Counted from the first letter of the stretch, positions 1-6,865 are shown. The stretch: DNA of 29,890 nucleotides from an uncultured Clostridia bacterium (GCA_937897215.1 CALCBQ010000191.1:1-29890); one strand, 5' to 3'. The notes: generated by a model from the sequence alone, not told the origin. Translations and numbers: made by a program.

Positions 1-46
1 CTCCGTCAAAATCTTCGATTTTGCCACCTCCCTCATGGAGGGAGGG
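1..46. repeat. Right half of a MITE-like double-hairpin repeat
   Basis: Two adjacent hairpins are visible. CAAAATC (7-13) pairs with GATTTTG (17-23), and CCTCCCTC (27-34) pairs with GAGGGAGG (38-45). The same framework, with a different first stem, recurs at 29293-29336. The left half, if present, lies outside the window. It is probably a non-autonomous or structured intergenic repeat and encodes no protein. Confidence 0.6.
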
Positions 47-98
47 TAGTAGGTTATGTCTATGCAATTAGCCCGACAAACTATAATTTATAAATCTC

Positions 99-127
99 TT
101 GACAAACTTAAAATATACTGCTACAAT
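99..127 (+). promoter_or_regulatory. Sigma-A promoter of the phage-derived lysis cassette
   Basis: TTGACA at 99-104, a 17-base spacer, and TACAAT at 122-127. The -35 is consensus and the -10 differs by one base. Transcription should start near 134, just before the LexA box at 141-154, so bound LexA would block initiation or early elongation. Confidence 0.8.
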
Positions 128-140
128 AATAAACACAAGG

Positions 141-154
141 CGAACAAATGTTCG
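141..154. promoter_or_regulatory. LexA (SOS) operator
   Basis: CGAACAAATGTTCG is a perfect palindrome that matches the Gram-positive LexA/DinR box CGAAC-RNRY-GTTCG at every position. It sits about 7 bases after the expected transcription start of the promoter at 99-127, a normal place for a repressor site. It implies induction of the downstream cassette by DNA damage. The match is seen directly; the binding is inferred. Confidence 0.8.
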
Positions 155-157
155 GTA

Positions 158-200
158 AAAAGAACGCATTGAAAATCAATAGCGTTCTTTTATTTTTCTT
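158..200 (+). terminator. Intrinsic terminator/attenuator in the cassette leader
   Basis: AAAAGAACGC (158-167) pairs with GCGTTCTTTT (182-191). An inner stem ATTGA/TCAAT extends it with a single bulged A, and a T-rich run follows. It lies between the SOS promoter and the first gene, so it could end transcription after about 60 nucleotides unless read through. It may be an attenuator, or it may define a short RNA. Confidence 0.65.
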
Positions 201-216
201 GAAAGGGGAGTTTATT

Positions 217-630
217 TTGTTGCAAGACTTGAAAATTGCAGAAATATCAAAAGAAGAATATTTTTATTTAACCGAAAATCTTGAACTTGTCGATAAAGAA
301 ACCATCCGCAACGGAGTAGGTTATATTCTTTATAACAGGAGAAAAAAGTTGCTTGATGTGGTAGAGAAAGTTATGCAGAACGAGTTAACAGAAGAAGAAC
401 GAAAACTGGCGACAGATTACTGGAGCGATTCCTATTCGTTAGGGGAGATTTCTGCTCGTAACAATATTGCCCGTTCTGCAATTTACAGACGGCTTGACAA
501 CATAAAGAAAAAACTTGAAACATCACTTAAATATGTGCTTATTTATGATTCAAGTGTTCTGCCCAATTCTACAAGCGAACTTATATCATTTGTTAAGGAG
601 AATCAGATTGAGCAAAGAATTGTCAATTGA
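217..630 (+). CDS. Small sigma-70 region 4-like HTH regulator
   Basis: About 137 aa from TTG 217, which follows AGGGGAG (204-210) at normal spacing. The frame is open back to ATG 148, but that start lies inside the LexA box and would translate the terminator hairpin, so 217 is preferred. The C-terminal half (from LTEEERKLATDYW to LDNIKKKLE) resembles the sigma region 4 helix-turn-helix, with a YSLGEISARNNIARSAIYRRL core. No region 2 is recognisable. It is likely a transcription regulator, by analogy with SOS-induced UviA of Clostridium perfringens plasmid pIP404, which activates bacteriocin genes beside the holin gene uviB. Whether it acts as a sigma factor, a late phage activator or an autoregulator cannot be told from sequence. 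It overlaps the next gene by 23 bases. Confidence 0.6.
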   Translation: MLQDLKIAEISKEEYFYLTENLELVDKETIRNGVGYILYNRRKKLLDVVEKVMQNELTEEERKLATDYWSDSYSLGEISARNNIARSAIYRRLDNIKKKLETSLKYVLIYDSSVLPNSTSELISFVKENQIEQRIVN

Positions 631-844
631 AGAACTCGGAAAAGAATACGAAAAACACGCTTCTTTGCAACAGTATTTCATTGATAAATGCAAGTTGCAG
701 ATTAAACAGGCAAAACTGTCGGGGGATACGGATGCGGTCAAAAGACTTCAGGGGGAATTATACAAGTTTCGTGAAATCAGAGACGAGTTGCTTGAAACCG
801 CATCTCAATTAAAAAACTATTATAAATATAAAGGAGTAAATTGA
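608..844 (+). CDS. Small phage-type coiled-coil protein, unknown function
   Basis: 78 aa from TTG 608, preceded by AAGGAG at 595-600. The frame upstream of 608 only shadows the previous gene. The protein is highly charged, rich in Lys, Glu and Gln, and predicted to be almost all helix (residues about 5-70), ending NYYKYKGVN. There is no membrane segment or signal peptide. It overlaps the 3' end of the regulator and its stop overlaps the next ATG (TGATG at 843-847), so translation looks coupled. Small helical proteins of this sort are common near phage tail and lysis genes. I do not recognise a family and assign no function. Confidence 0.6.
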   Translation: MSKELSIEELGKEYEKHASLQQYFIDKCKLQIKQAKLSGDTDAVKRLQGELYKFREIRDELLETASQLKNYYKYKGVN

Positions 845-2583
845 TGGAAACAAAAATTATTTCTATTGATATATCGCCCGAATCAACTGAAACACCAACT
901 GAAAATGCAGGTGTAATGTGGGAACACAATGCCACACAACTTGTTTTTAATATTGATAAATCTTATATCGGCGACTATAAATATTATCTTGAATACAGGT
1001 CGCTTATCGGCACAAAAGTGAGAACGGAATACCTCATTCTTAACACCGAAAACAATACAATCACATATGATATACCAGTAACAATGAGTTCCCTTAAAGG
1101 GGTTGAATGTTACTTCAATATTGTGTTGATTGATGACGACGGCAACACAATTCAGGTAATCAAACCCCATAAATTCTGTTTGCAGTTTGATTATTCCCCT
1201 GATACCGACAACTCACTTGCGAAAGTCAATGATTTTTCAGTGAATGCTCTGCTTGAAGCAATCCGTCTTGGTACATTCAAAGGGGATAAGGGCGACAAAG
1301 GCGACACAGGTGCAAAGGGCGAAAAGGGAGAAAAAGGGGATACAGGCGAAGTTTCTTTAGATTATGCCAACAGCAATTTTGCCGATGCTATAAAAAAGAC
1401 CAAATCGGGTAACCCTGTAATTATTGATAATGCATCGCCACTTGTGCATACACTTGAAGTGAAAACAAGTGCCAATGAAACCGTTTTTGTAAGGGGTAAA
1501 AATCTTATTCCTTTTACAAATATGAAATATAACAATAAATATGAAGCGGGTAACACTTATCAGATAAGCGGAGTTTCGTTTACTATAAATCGCGACGGCT
1601 CAATAACCGTAAAAGGTACTGCAACATCCAGTGCAGTTTTACCGTTGTTTGTTTGCTCCCAGTTTAAAACAGGTGTTCACACAGTAACTTTAAGCGGCAG
1701 CCCTGAAGGTGCTTCAGTTTCAAAATATTGTTTAAGATTAGAAAAAGAAAATGCAGTCGGCGCTTACGGTGCAGAGGACTACGGAAACGGCAAAACTGTT
1801 GAAAATGTGGATTTGTCAGGTTGTAGTGTAAGCGTTGTTGTTATAAGCGGAACAACGATTGATGCAACATTTTATCCAATGCTTGAATTCGGTATGCAAG
1901 CAAGTGAATATTCTGTGCCTTGCGGTGTGAATTCTGCATCTGCCGACGAAAACGGTGTGGCAAAAGTTTCGTCAGTATCAGAAACTATGAGCGTTTTCAC
2001 AGAAAGCAACAGTAATATTGAATGCACATACAATCAGAAAACATCTTCCGCAATCAAAGAAGTCAACGAGAATGTTTACAACGAAGTAAACAAGTTGAAT
2101 TATCGTTTGATTAACACAGTAACATTCAATGAAGACGGTCAGCTTGCAACATTCAACACGGATTCAGAGGGTAATGCAATCAAAAATATAAATCTTAAAA
2201 AGACATTTTTGCTGTTCACAGGCAGTTTTACGAATACTGTGTCAAAACAACCGCTTTACCTTCGCTGTAACGGTGGCAGTATATATCTTATGTATAAAGA
2301 ATTTTCAGTTACCGCCGATAAACTGTACGGATTCTGGATGGATTTTGAAAAGGTGTTTTCATTGCCTGACAGAACAATTTACAAAAGTAATTATCCTGTT
2401 AATATGCTTACAAATTTTGAGGCAGATACAGAATTGGCACAAGGACTTGCGGGTAATAATGTGGCGGTAAATTCTGATTTGTGTGTATCAAATAATACAG
2501 AACTTAACACTATTCAATTTGGTTGCGCAAATAACAATAATCTTATTAAAACAGGCAGTAAAGTTTATTTATTCGGAATATAA
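844..2583 (+). CDS. Phage baseplate/tail-fibre-like protein with collagen-like repeats
   Basis: 579 aa from ATG 844, with AAGGAG at 831-836; the frame extends 3 bases further to a TTG that is less well placed. Residues about 1-140 form a beta-rich N-terminal domain resembling the BppU/upper baseplate N-terminal domain that attaches fibres to baseplates. It is followed by eight Gly-X-Y triplets (GDKGDKGDTGAKGEKGEKGD and on), a short trimerising collagen-like shaft. The remaining roughly 400 residues are beta-rich, low in Cys, with many Asn, Thr and Ser, as in receptor-binding fibres. There is no signal peptide. It lies between regulator and endolysin with no other structural gene nearby, so either it is a relic of a tail operon or it decorates particles encoded elsewhere. 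The BppU assignment is by pattern only. Confidence 0.65.
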   Translation: METKIISIDISPESTETPTENAGVMWEHNATQLVFNIDKSYIGDYKYYLEYRSLIGTKVRTEYLILNTENNTITYDIPVTMSSLKGVECYFNIVLIDDDGNTIQVIKPHKFCLQFDYSPDTDNSLAKVNDFSVNALLEAIRLGTFKGDKGDKGDTGAKGEKGEKGDTGEVSLDYANSNFADAIKKTKSGNPVIIDNASPLVHTLEVKTSANETVFVRGKNLIPFTNMKYNNKYEAGNTYQISGVSFTINRDGSITVKGTATSSAVLPLFVCSQFKTGVHTVTLSGSPEGASVSKYCLRLEKENAVGAYGAEDYGNGKTVENVDLSGCSVSVVVISGTTIDATFYPMLEFGMQASEYSVPCGVNSASADENGVAKVSSVSETMSVFTESNSNIECTYNQKTSSAIKEVNENVYNEVNKLNYRLINTVTFNEDGQLATFNTDSEGNAIKNINLKKTFLLFTGSFTNTVSKQPLYLRCNGGSIYLMYKEFSVTADKLYGFWMDFEKVFSLPDRTIYKSNYPVNMLTNFEADTELAQGLAGNNVAVNSDLCVSNNTELNTIQFGCANNNNLIKTGSKVYLFGI

Positions 2584-2598
2584 TGAAGGAGTGGAATT

Positions 2599-3468
2599 AT
2601 GGCAGTTTATAAAGGTATAGATGTTTCAAAGTGGCAGGGCGAAATAAACTGGAGTCTTGTAAAAAATGCGGGAATTCAGTTTGCTATGATTCGTGCAAGT
2701 TTTGGTTGGGGAAAAGGTCAGAAAGATAAACTTTTTAACACCAATTATACAGGTGCAAAAAAGGTAGGAATCCCCGTTGGTGCATATCATTATTCTTATG
2801 CTACAACAGTTGAAGAGGCAAGAAAAGAAGCAGACCTTTGCTACTCAATTATTAAAGGGAAAAAGTTTGAATATCCAATTGCCTATGATATGGAAGAAAA
2901 CAGAGTTGCTGCTTTAGGTAAAGAGAAAGTTTCTGAAATTGCAAAGGCATTTTGCGAAAAAATGGAAAGTTACGGCTACTATGTCTGCATTTATGCGAAT
3001 AAGCATTGGCTTGACAACTATTTTACCGACGAAATCTTCAGAAAATATGATATCTGGCTTGCTCAATGGAGTGAAAAACCAACTTTTGAGCGCACTTACG
3101 GTATGTGGCAGAAAACCTCAAAAGGCAGAGTTGACGGAATCGAAACAAATGTGGATTTAGATGAGTCATACAAGAATTATCCCGCAATTATGAAATACAA
3201 CGGACTCAACGGCTTTGGTGCAGAAATCGAAGCTGAGCCGCCAAAACGCGGATTTGTGGCAGGACAGAAAGTAGTGCTTAAAAATGCAAAACTTTACTCT
3301 ACTGCTTGGACTGATAATGTGGCAAATCATTTAAGTGGCACTTATTACATTTACGACGGAATTTATTTCGAGGGCAGATACAGAGTAACGAACTCACTTG
3401 CAAATGTTGAGCGTAAGCCGATTGGCAAACATGTAACGGGATTTGTGCATCGCGACGATATGAGGTAA
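2599..3468 (+). CDS. GH25 lysozyme-type endolysin
   Basis: 289 aa, ATG preceded by AAGGAG. Residues 1-200 are a glycoside hydrolase family 25 domain: the opening GIDVSKWQG gives Asp8, and YDME at 96-99 gives the catalytic Asp97/Glu99 pair. Conserved GAYHYSYA and IWLAQW segments are present. Such enzymes cut the MurNAc-GlcNAc bond of peptidoglycan. The last 70 residues (from about 222) look like an SH3-type cell-wall binding module ending GFVHRDDMR. No signal peptide is present, so export needs the holin encoded 270 bases downstream. The domain order is that of phage endolysins of Clostridia. The family call is strong; the binding-domain call is moderate. Confidence 0.92.
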   Translation: MAVYKGIDVSKWQGEINWSLVKNAGIQFAMIRASFGWGKGQKDKLFNTNYTGAKKVGIPVGAYHYSYATTVEEARKEADLCYSIIKGKKFEYPIAYDMEENRVAALGKEKVSEIAKAFCEKMESYGYYVCIYANKHWLDNYFTDEIFRKYDIWLAQWSEKPTFERTYGMWQKTSKGRVDGIETNVDLDESYKNYPAIMKYNGLNGFGAEIEAEPPKRGFVAGQKVVLKNAKLYSTAWTDNVANHLSGTYYIYDGIYFEGRYRVTNSLANVERKPIGKHVTGFVHRDDMR

Positions 3469-3472
3469 ATCA

Positions 3473-3727
3473 ATGCTTGAGAATGAAATGTTAAATCATC
3501 GCCTTGACAAAGTTGAGTCCGACATACAAATTTTATATAAAAAAGTCAACGATGTAACGCTTACACAAGTCCAAAGCGTAACAAAACTTGACAGTATGCT
3601 TGTAACTCTCGGGGAGTTGAAAGAAAGCATAGAAGCACTAAAAAAACGCCCCGGTTGGTTGTGGGATAAAGCGGTTGTTGCTATTATCGGCGCTGTCTGT
3701 GGCGTGGTTGTAAATATGCTTTTTTAA
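3473..3727 (+). CDS. XhlA-like (hemolysin XhlA family) lysis accessory protein
   Basis: 84 aa. Residues 1-58 form a coiled coil with regular heptads. They are followed by KKRPGWLWDKAVVAIIGAVC and one C-terminal membrane helix. This layout, including the RPGWLWDK junction, matches the XhlA family, membrane-associated proteins that work with a holin in PBSX-type lysis cassettes. It starts 5 bases after the endolysin stop, so translation is probably coupled. It could also serve as a second holin. The function is inferred from family and neighbours. Confidence 0.75.
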   Translation: MLENEMLNHRLDKVESDIQILYKKVNDVTLTQVQSVTKLDSMLVTLGELKESIEALKKRPGWLWDKAVVAIIGAVCGVVVNMLF

Positions 3728-3736
3728 GGAGGAAAA

Positions 3737-3979
3737 ATGATAGAATATATTGTAGAAAATGCGCTTGTACTTGTGCCTGTGCTTAATGTTATTGGTATGA
3801 TAGTCAAGAATACAGAAAAAATTCCCGATAAATACATACCGCTGATTTTGTTGTTTTTCGGTATTTTAGGGACAATCGCAATTCTTGGGTTAACACCTCA
3901 TAGCGTAGTACAAGGCGTGCTTGTAACAGGCGCTGCAGTTTATGGAAATCAGATTGTAAAACAACTTAAAACATCGTAA
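3737..3979 (+). CDS. Phage holin (Hol44/superfamily V-like)
   Basis: 80 aa, ATG preceded by AAGGAGG. Two or three hydrophobic segments are visible (about 5-22, 34-53 and 56-72), with a conserved-looking KIPDKYIPLILLFFGI stretch and a basic C-terminus. Size, topology and the phrase VQGVLVTGAAVYGNQI resemble the small phage holins that precede or follow endolysins in Firmicutes phages. It would form the membrane lesion that lets the GH25 enzyme reach the wall. It is the last gene of the cassette and is followed at once by a terminator. The exact holin family is uncertain. Confidence 0.78.
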   Translation: MIEYIVENALVLVPVLNVIGMIVKNTEKIPDKYIPLILLFFGILGTIAILGLTPHSVVQGVLVTGAAVYGNQIVKQLKTS

Positions 3980-4000
3980 AAAAGGGTTGGTCCCTTTTTT
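3978..4000 (+). terminator. Terminator after the holin gene
   Basis: AAAAAAGGG (3978-3986), loop TTGGT, then CCCTTTTTT (3992-4000). The stem is directly attached to the holin stop codon and its 3' arm is the T-run. It ends the SOS cassette. Confidence 0.75.
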
Positions 4001-4017
4001 ACCGAAATCAATATAAG

Positions 4018-4062
4018 GCGGGGGTACAGGTGTCTACCGGACATACGCACCCCCGCTATTTT
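4018..4062 (+). terminator. Second, GC-rich stem-loop after the cassette
   Basis: GCGGGGGT (4018-4025) pairs with ACCCCCGC (4049-4056), followed by TATTTTTG. The 23-base interior holds a smaller stem, TGTC (4031-4034) with GACA (4040-4043). It may be a back-up terminator or a structured RNA end. Confidence 0.45.
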
Positions 4063-4098
4063 TGTTTAATAATTTAAAGTTTTTGTAATCTTTTGAAC

Positions 4099-4118
4099 GG
4101 GTCATTCGCGAATGACCC
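4099..4118. repeat. 20-bp perfect palindrome, intergenic
   Basis: GGGTCATTCGCGAATGACCC lies just beyond the 3' end of the SDR gene. It shares the core ATT(C/T)GCGAAT and the GGG...CCC ends with the palindrome at 11605-11624, which suggests a family of short palindromic repeats. There is no T-run on the minus strand, so it is a weak terminator candidate for the SDR gene. Confidence 0.55.
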
Positions 4119-4123
4119 TACAC

Positions 4124-4849
4124 CTATATATTCATTCCGCCATTAACGGCTAAATCCTGACCAGTAATAAAATCTGCGTCTGACGAAGCAAGAAAGCTGA
4201 CTGCACCTGCAACATCTTCAGGTGTACCGATTTTATTAAGTGGTGTTTCTTCTTTTAATTCGTTCATGGTGTCTTCGTCAAAATGCGAAGTCATATCAGT
4301 TAAAATCACGCCTGGCGACACACAGTTTACTGTAATCCCTGAAAGTCCAACCTCTTTAGCAAGGGCTTTTGTCATACCAATAAGACCTGCTTTTGCAGAT
4401 GAATAATGCACCTCGCAAGAGCCACCTGTTTCGCCCCAGATTGAAGAAATATTTATGATTTTTCCGGTCTTACGATTAATCATATATTTAAGCACTGCAC
4501 GTGAGCAATAAAATGCGCCTGAAAGATTTGTTTCAATCATTTTGTGCCACATATCGTCAGTAATATCCGTAAAAAGTGATTGCTCGGCAATTCCCGCATT
4601 ATTTACAAGCACAGAAATCTCACCAAAACTTTTTTCAATATCTGCGATTACAGTATTCACAGCGTTACTGTCAGTAATATCAAGATTATATGCCTTACAA
4701 TTTTCGCCCAATTCATCTGCGAGCGCTTGTGCCCTGTCTTCTGAATTATTATAAGTAAATGCAACTTTGTAGCCGTCTTTTATAAATCTTTTAACAATAG
4801 CAGAGCCGATACCCTTTGCCCCGCCTGTTACAAATGCAACTTTTGTCAA
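4124..4849 (-). CDS. Short-chain dehydrogenase/reductase, FabG-like
   Basis: 241 aa from TTG 4849, chosen because AAAGGGG ends 8 bases upstream; GTG 4858 is in frame but overlaps that ribosome site. The Rossmann motif TGGAKGIG is at 8-15, NNAG at 83-86, and the catalytic triad is Ser136, Tyr149 and Lys153 (YSSAK). The C-terminus FITGQDLAVNGGMNI is typical of 3-oxoacyl-ACP reductases, which reduce beta-ketoacyl-ACP with NADPH. It stands alone between the phage cassette and a tRNA, not in a fab operon, so it may instead reduce another ketone or act in sugar or steroid metabolism. The SDR family is certain; the substrate is not. Confidence 0.85.
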   Translation of the reverse strand: MTKVAFVTGGAKGIGSAIVKRFIKDGYKVAFTYNNSEDRAQALADELGENCKAYNLDITDSNAVNTVIADIEKSFGEISVLVNNAGIAEQSLFTDITDDMWHKMIETNLSGAFYCSRAVLKYMINRKTGKIINISSIWGETGGSCEVHYSSAKAGLIGMTKALAKEVGLSGITVNCVSPGVILTDMTSHFDEDTMNELKEETPLNKIGTPEDVAGAVSFLASSDADFITGQDLAVNGGMNI

Positions 4850-4963
4850 ATCATACACCCCTTTCGGATTACTTTTATCATTGTATCACACTTTAAATAC
4901 TTTTGCATTAAAATACTTGAAAAAGTTTTATGTTTATTTTATAATGTTTTTGCAAATTAATTT

Positions 4964-5039
4964 GCTTGCGTAGCTCAGTTGGTAGAGCAGCTCATTCGTA
5001 ATGAGCAGGTCGCGTGTTCGAGCCACGTCGCAAGCTCCA
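4964..5039 (+). tRNA. tRNA-Thr (anticodon CGT), CCA encoded
   Basis: Full cloverleaf. The acceptor GCTTGCG (4964-4970) pairs with CGCAAGC (5029-5035), the D arm is GCTC/GAGC, and the anticodon stem GCTCA/TGAGC encloses loop TTCGTAA with anticodon CGT. The T arm has a TTCGAGC loop. Discriminator T is followed by CCA at 5037-5039. It reads ACG threonine codons. A terminator follows directly. Confidence 0.95.
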
Positions 5040-5044
5040 ACCAT

Positions 5045-5083
5045 AAAAATCTCGTTAAATTTTGACGAGATTTTTTCTTTTTT
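5045..5083 (+). terminator. Terminator of the tRNA gene
   Basis: AAAAATCTCGT (5045-5055) pairs with ACGAGATTTTT (5065-5075), followed by a long T-rich run. It separates the tRNA from the ATP synthase promoter. Confidence 0.8.
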
Positions 5084-5110
5084 GTAACATTCATTTTGTG
5101 CAACATTTTC

Positions 5111-5139
5111 TTGAAAAGAGAAAACAATAGTGCTATAAT
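5111..5139 (+). promoter_or_regulatory. Sigma-A promoter of the ATP synthase operon
   Basis: TTGAAA (5111-5116), 17-base spacer, TATAAT (5134-5139). It lies about 20 bases before the atpI ribosome site and is the only clear promoter in front of the eight co-directional atp genes. Confidence 0.8.
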
Positions 5140-5165
5140 CTAAAATTGTAGAAGTAGGTGATACT

Positions 5166-5489
5166 ATGAACGAAAACATTGTTGGTGCAATCATTACGTT
5201 TGTACTGGGCGTGTGTATTGCGTTTTTGAATTTCTTGCTTTCAAAAGCAATTCTAACAAAGAGCCCTGAAAAATATGCTTTTTCAACAATTATCAGACAA
5301 ATCACACAAGTTTTATATATTGTGGCAGTTTACTTTGTGTCAACAGTTGCCCCTTGGGATATGTGGTATATGCTTATAGGTGCAGTTCTTGGTGTAACAA
5401 TACCAATGATTTATTTCACACATAAGCTTATAAAAATAAATGACTCAATGATAAAGAAAGATAAGAAAGAGGGTGAAGATAATGGGTGA
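5166..5489 (+). CDS. atpI: ATP synthase protein I (AtpI-like)
   Basis: 107 aa, ATG after AGGTGA. Four hydrophobic segments are visible (about 5-28, 40-60, 66-84 and a weaker one), followed by a charged tail DSMIKKDKKEGEDNG. Position at the head of the operon and membrane topology fit the AtpI/Atp synthase I family, a poorly conserved factor thought to help c-ring assembly or Mg uptake. Sequence identity to known AtpI is low by eye, so the call rests mainly on context. It overlaps atpB by 8 bases. Confidence 0.7.
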   Translation: MNENIVGAIITFVLGVCIAFLNFLLSKAILTKSPEKYAFSTIIRQITQVLYIVAVYFVSTVAPWDMWYMLIGAVLGVTIPMIYFTHKLIKINDSMIKKDKKEGEDNG

Positions 5490-6156
5490 AGCATCAGAAG
5501 TAGTAATCAAACTTTTTGGTTTTCTTGATGTTACGGGCGAAGTAATAGCAATGTGGATTATTCTTGGCATTGTTGCAATTATTTCATTGATTGTAAAATC
5601 CAATCTTAAAGAGAAACCCGGCAAATTTCAGAATGTAATTGAAACAGGCGTTGAATACCTTGACAATTTCTTTACCGACCTTTTAGGCAAAAAGAAAGCC
5701 CGTCAGAATTTCACTTTCTTGGCATCTTTATTCATTTTCATAATCTTCGGTAACTATTCAGGTCTTATCCCCGGCGTTGGTATGACAGATTATGTTAAAG
5801 CACCAACAGCGTCACTTTCAGTTACAATAGCACTTGGTGTAATCGTATTTGTATTCTTGCAGGCTTCAGGACTTAAACACGGTGTAAAGCACTATTTCAA
5901 ACGATTTGTGTCCCCTATCTTCATTATGTTGCCACTTTTAGTGCTTGACGAATTTATTAAACCTGCGTCTTTGGCCCTTCGTCTTTACGGTAATATTTTC
6001 GGCGAAGAAATGGTTACACATCAACTTTATGAAATTTTGCCAATCGGTGCACCGGTTGTAATGATGGTTTTATCATTACTTTTCTGTGCATTACAAGCTA
6101 TGGTTTTCACAATGCTTGTGTCGATTTACCTCGATGAAGCAACTGAAGAAGAATAA
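5482..6156 (+). CDS. atpB: F1Fo ATP synthase subunit a
   Basis: 224 aa from ATG 5482 (GGGTGAAG upstream); a GTG at 5473 is in frame but lies in the ribosome site. Five to six membrane helices are visible. The essential stator arginine is Arg167 in PASLALRLYGNIFGEE, the hallmark of subunit a, facing the c-ring glutamate. FGNYSGLIPG near residue 90 is also conserved. It forms the two ion half-channels of Fo. It overlaps atpI and precedes atpE, the normal order. Confidence 0.96.
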   Translation: MGEASEVVIKLFGFLDVTGEVIAMWIILGIVAIISLIVKSNLKEKPGKFQNVIETGVEYLDNFFTDLLGKKKARQNFTFLASLFIFIIFGNYSGLIPGVGMTDYVKAPTASLSVTIALGVIVFVFLQASGLKHGVKHYFKRFVSPIFIMLPLLVLDEFIKPASLALRLYGNIFGEEMVTHQLYEILPIGAPVVMMVLSLLFCALQAMVFTMLVSIYLDEATEEE

Positions 6157-6186
6157 AAAAGTTTTTAATATAAAGGAGTAATTATT

Positions 6187-6414
6187 ATGTCAACATCTTT
6201 AATCGCAATTGCAGCAGCACTTGCAATCGCACTCAGTACAATCGGTCCTGCTATAGGACAAGGTATGACTGCTAAAGCAGCTATGGAAAGTATTGCTCGT
6301 CAGCCTGACGCTGCAAAAGACATTCGTTCAACTCTTATTATCTCAATGGCTCTTATGGAAGCTCTTACAATCTACGGATTGCTCATCGCTTTCATGCTTG
6401 TTTCAAAAATCTAA
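6187..6414 (+). CDS. atpE: F1Fo ATP synthase subunit c
   Basis: 75 aa, two-helix hairpin with AGGAG ribosome site. Helix 1 carries GPAIGQG (Gln25), the polar loop is ARQPDA (37-42), and helix 2 carries the ion-binding Glu58 in MALMEALTIYGLLIAF. The motif MEALTIYGL is nearly the same as in chloroplast and cyanobacterial proton-type c subunits. It lacks the E-S-T triad of sodium-type rings, such as AESTGIY in Ilyobacter, so proton coupling is expected. Length and helix packing GxG-type pattern are normal. Confidence 0.96.
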   Translation: MSTSLIAIAAALAIALSTIGPAIGQGMTAKAAMESIARQPDAAKDIRSTLIISMALMEALTIYGLLIAFMLVSKI

Positions 6415-6432
6415 TCAGGAGTACAGATACTT

Positions 6433-6864
6433 ATGAGCATACAGATATCCGTTGTAATATGGACTGTAATCTGCTTTTTACTGTTAATGCTTATTCTTCA
6501 CAACTGGCTATTCAAACCGGTTTTGGAGATTATGGAAAAACGTCGTATCCGTATCGAAAAAGCAAAAGAAAAGCAACTGGAAGCACAGCGTCTTACAGTT
6601 GAACACGAAATGAAGCTTGAAGAACAAAAAAAGGCTTTTGAAAAAGAGCGAAAAGTAAAAGCCGATATGGAAATTGAAAAAATTCACGCTGACAGTAAAA
6701 AATCAGTTGAAGCTGCAAAAACAATGAGACTCAGCACTTATGAAACATATCGTGAAGAATGTGTAAAAGAGTATTCAAAAATTATTGCAACAGCAGAAAA
6801 ATCAACTGAACAGATTGCAGAAATCTTTGCAGAAAGATTAATCACTCAACCAAGGGTAAAATAA
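6433..6864 (+). CDS. atpF: F1Fo ATP synthase subunit b
   Basis: 143 aa. One N-terminal membrane helix (about 5-25, ending HNWLFKPVLEIMEKR, the typical b neck) is followed by a long charged coiled coil (30-138). It forms one strand of the peripheral stalk that holds F1 still. It is a little shorter than the usual 160 residues. The next gene begins 1 base after its stop with a second b-like membrane helix, so the stalk is probably a b/b' heterodimer as in cyanobacteria and chloroplasts. Confidence 0.92.
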   Translation: MSIQISVVIWTVICFLLLMLILHNWLFKPVLEIMEKRRIRIEKAKEKQLEAQRLTVEHEMKLEEQKKAFEKERKVKADMEIEKIHADSKKSVEAAKTMRLSTYETYREECVKEYSKIIATAEKSTEQIAEIFAERLITQPRVK

Positions 6865-6865
6865 T

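Noticed and set aside
148..216. Upstream ATG 148 as start of the regulator
   Set aside because: The ATG is in the LexA box, the segment translates the terminator hairpin, and TTG 217 has a much better ribosome site. AAGG at 137-140 leaves a small chance.
1..4062. Complete prophage
   Set aside because: No integrase, terminase, portal, capsid or tail-tape gene is present; only fibre and lysis genes. Upstream is unseen.
4964..5039. tRNA as phage attachment site
   Set aside because: I saw no direct repeat of the tRNA 3' end near the phage-like genes, and the SDR gene lies in between.
4934..5305. 123-aa minus-strand frame across the tRNA
   Set aside because: It spans the tRNA-Thr gene, terminator and atp promoter, and translates the antisense of structured RNA.
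6187..6414. Sodium-type c-ring
   Set aside because: Gln25 is present, but the residues after Glu58 are Ala-Leu rather than Ser-Thr, as in proton-type rings of cyanobacteria.
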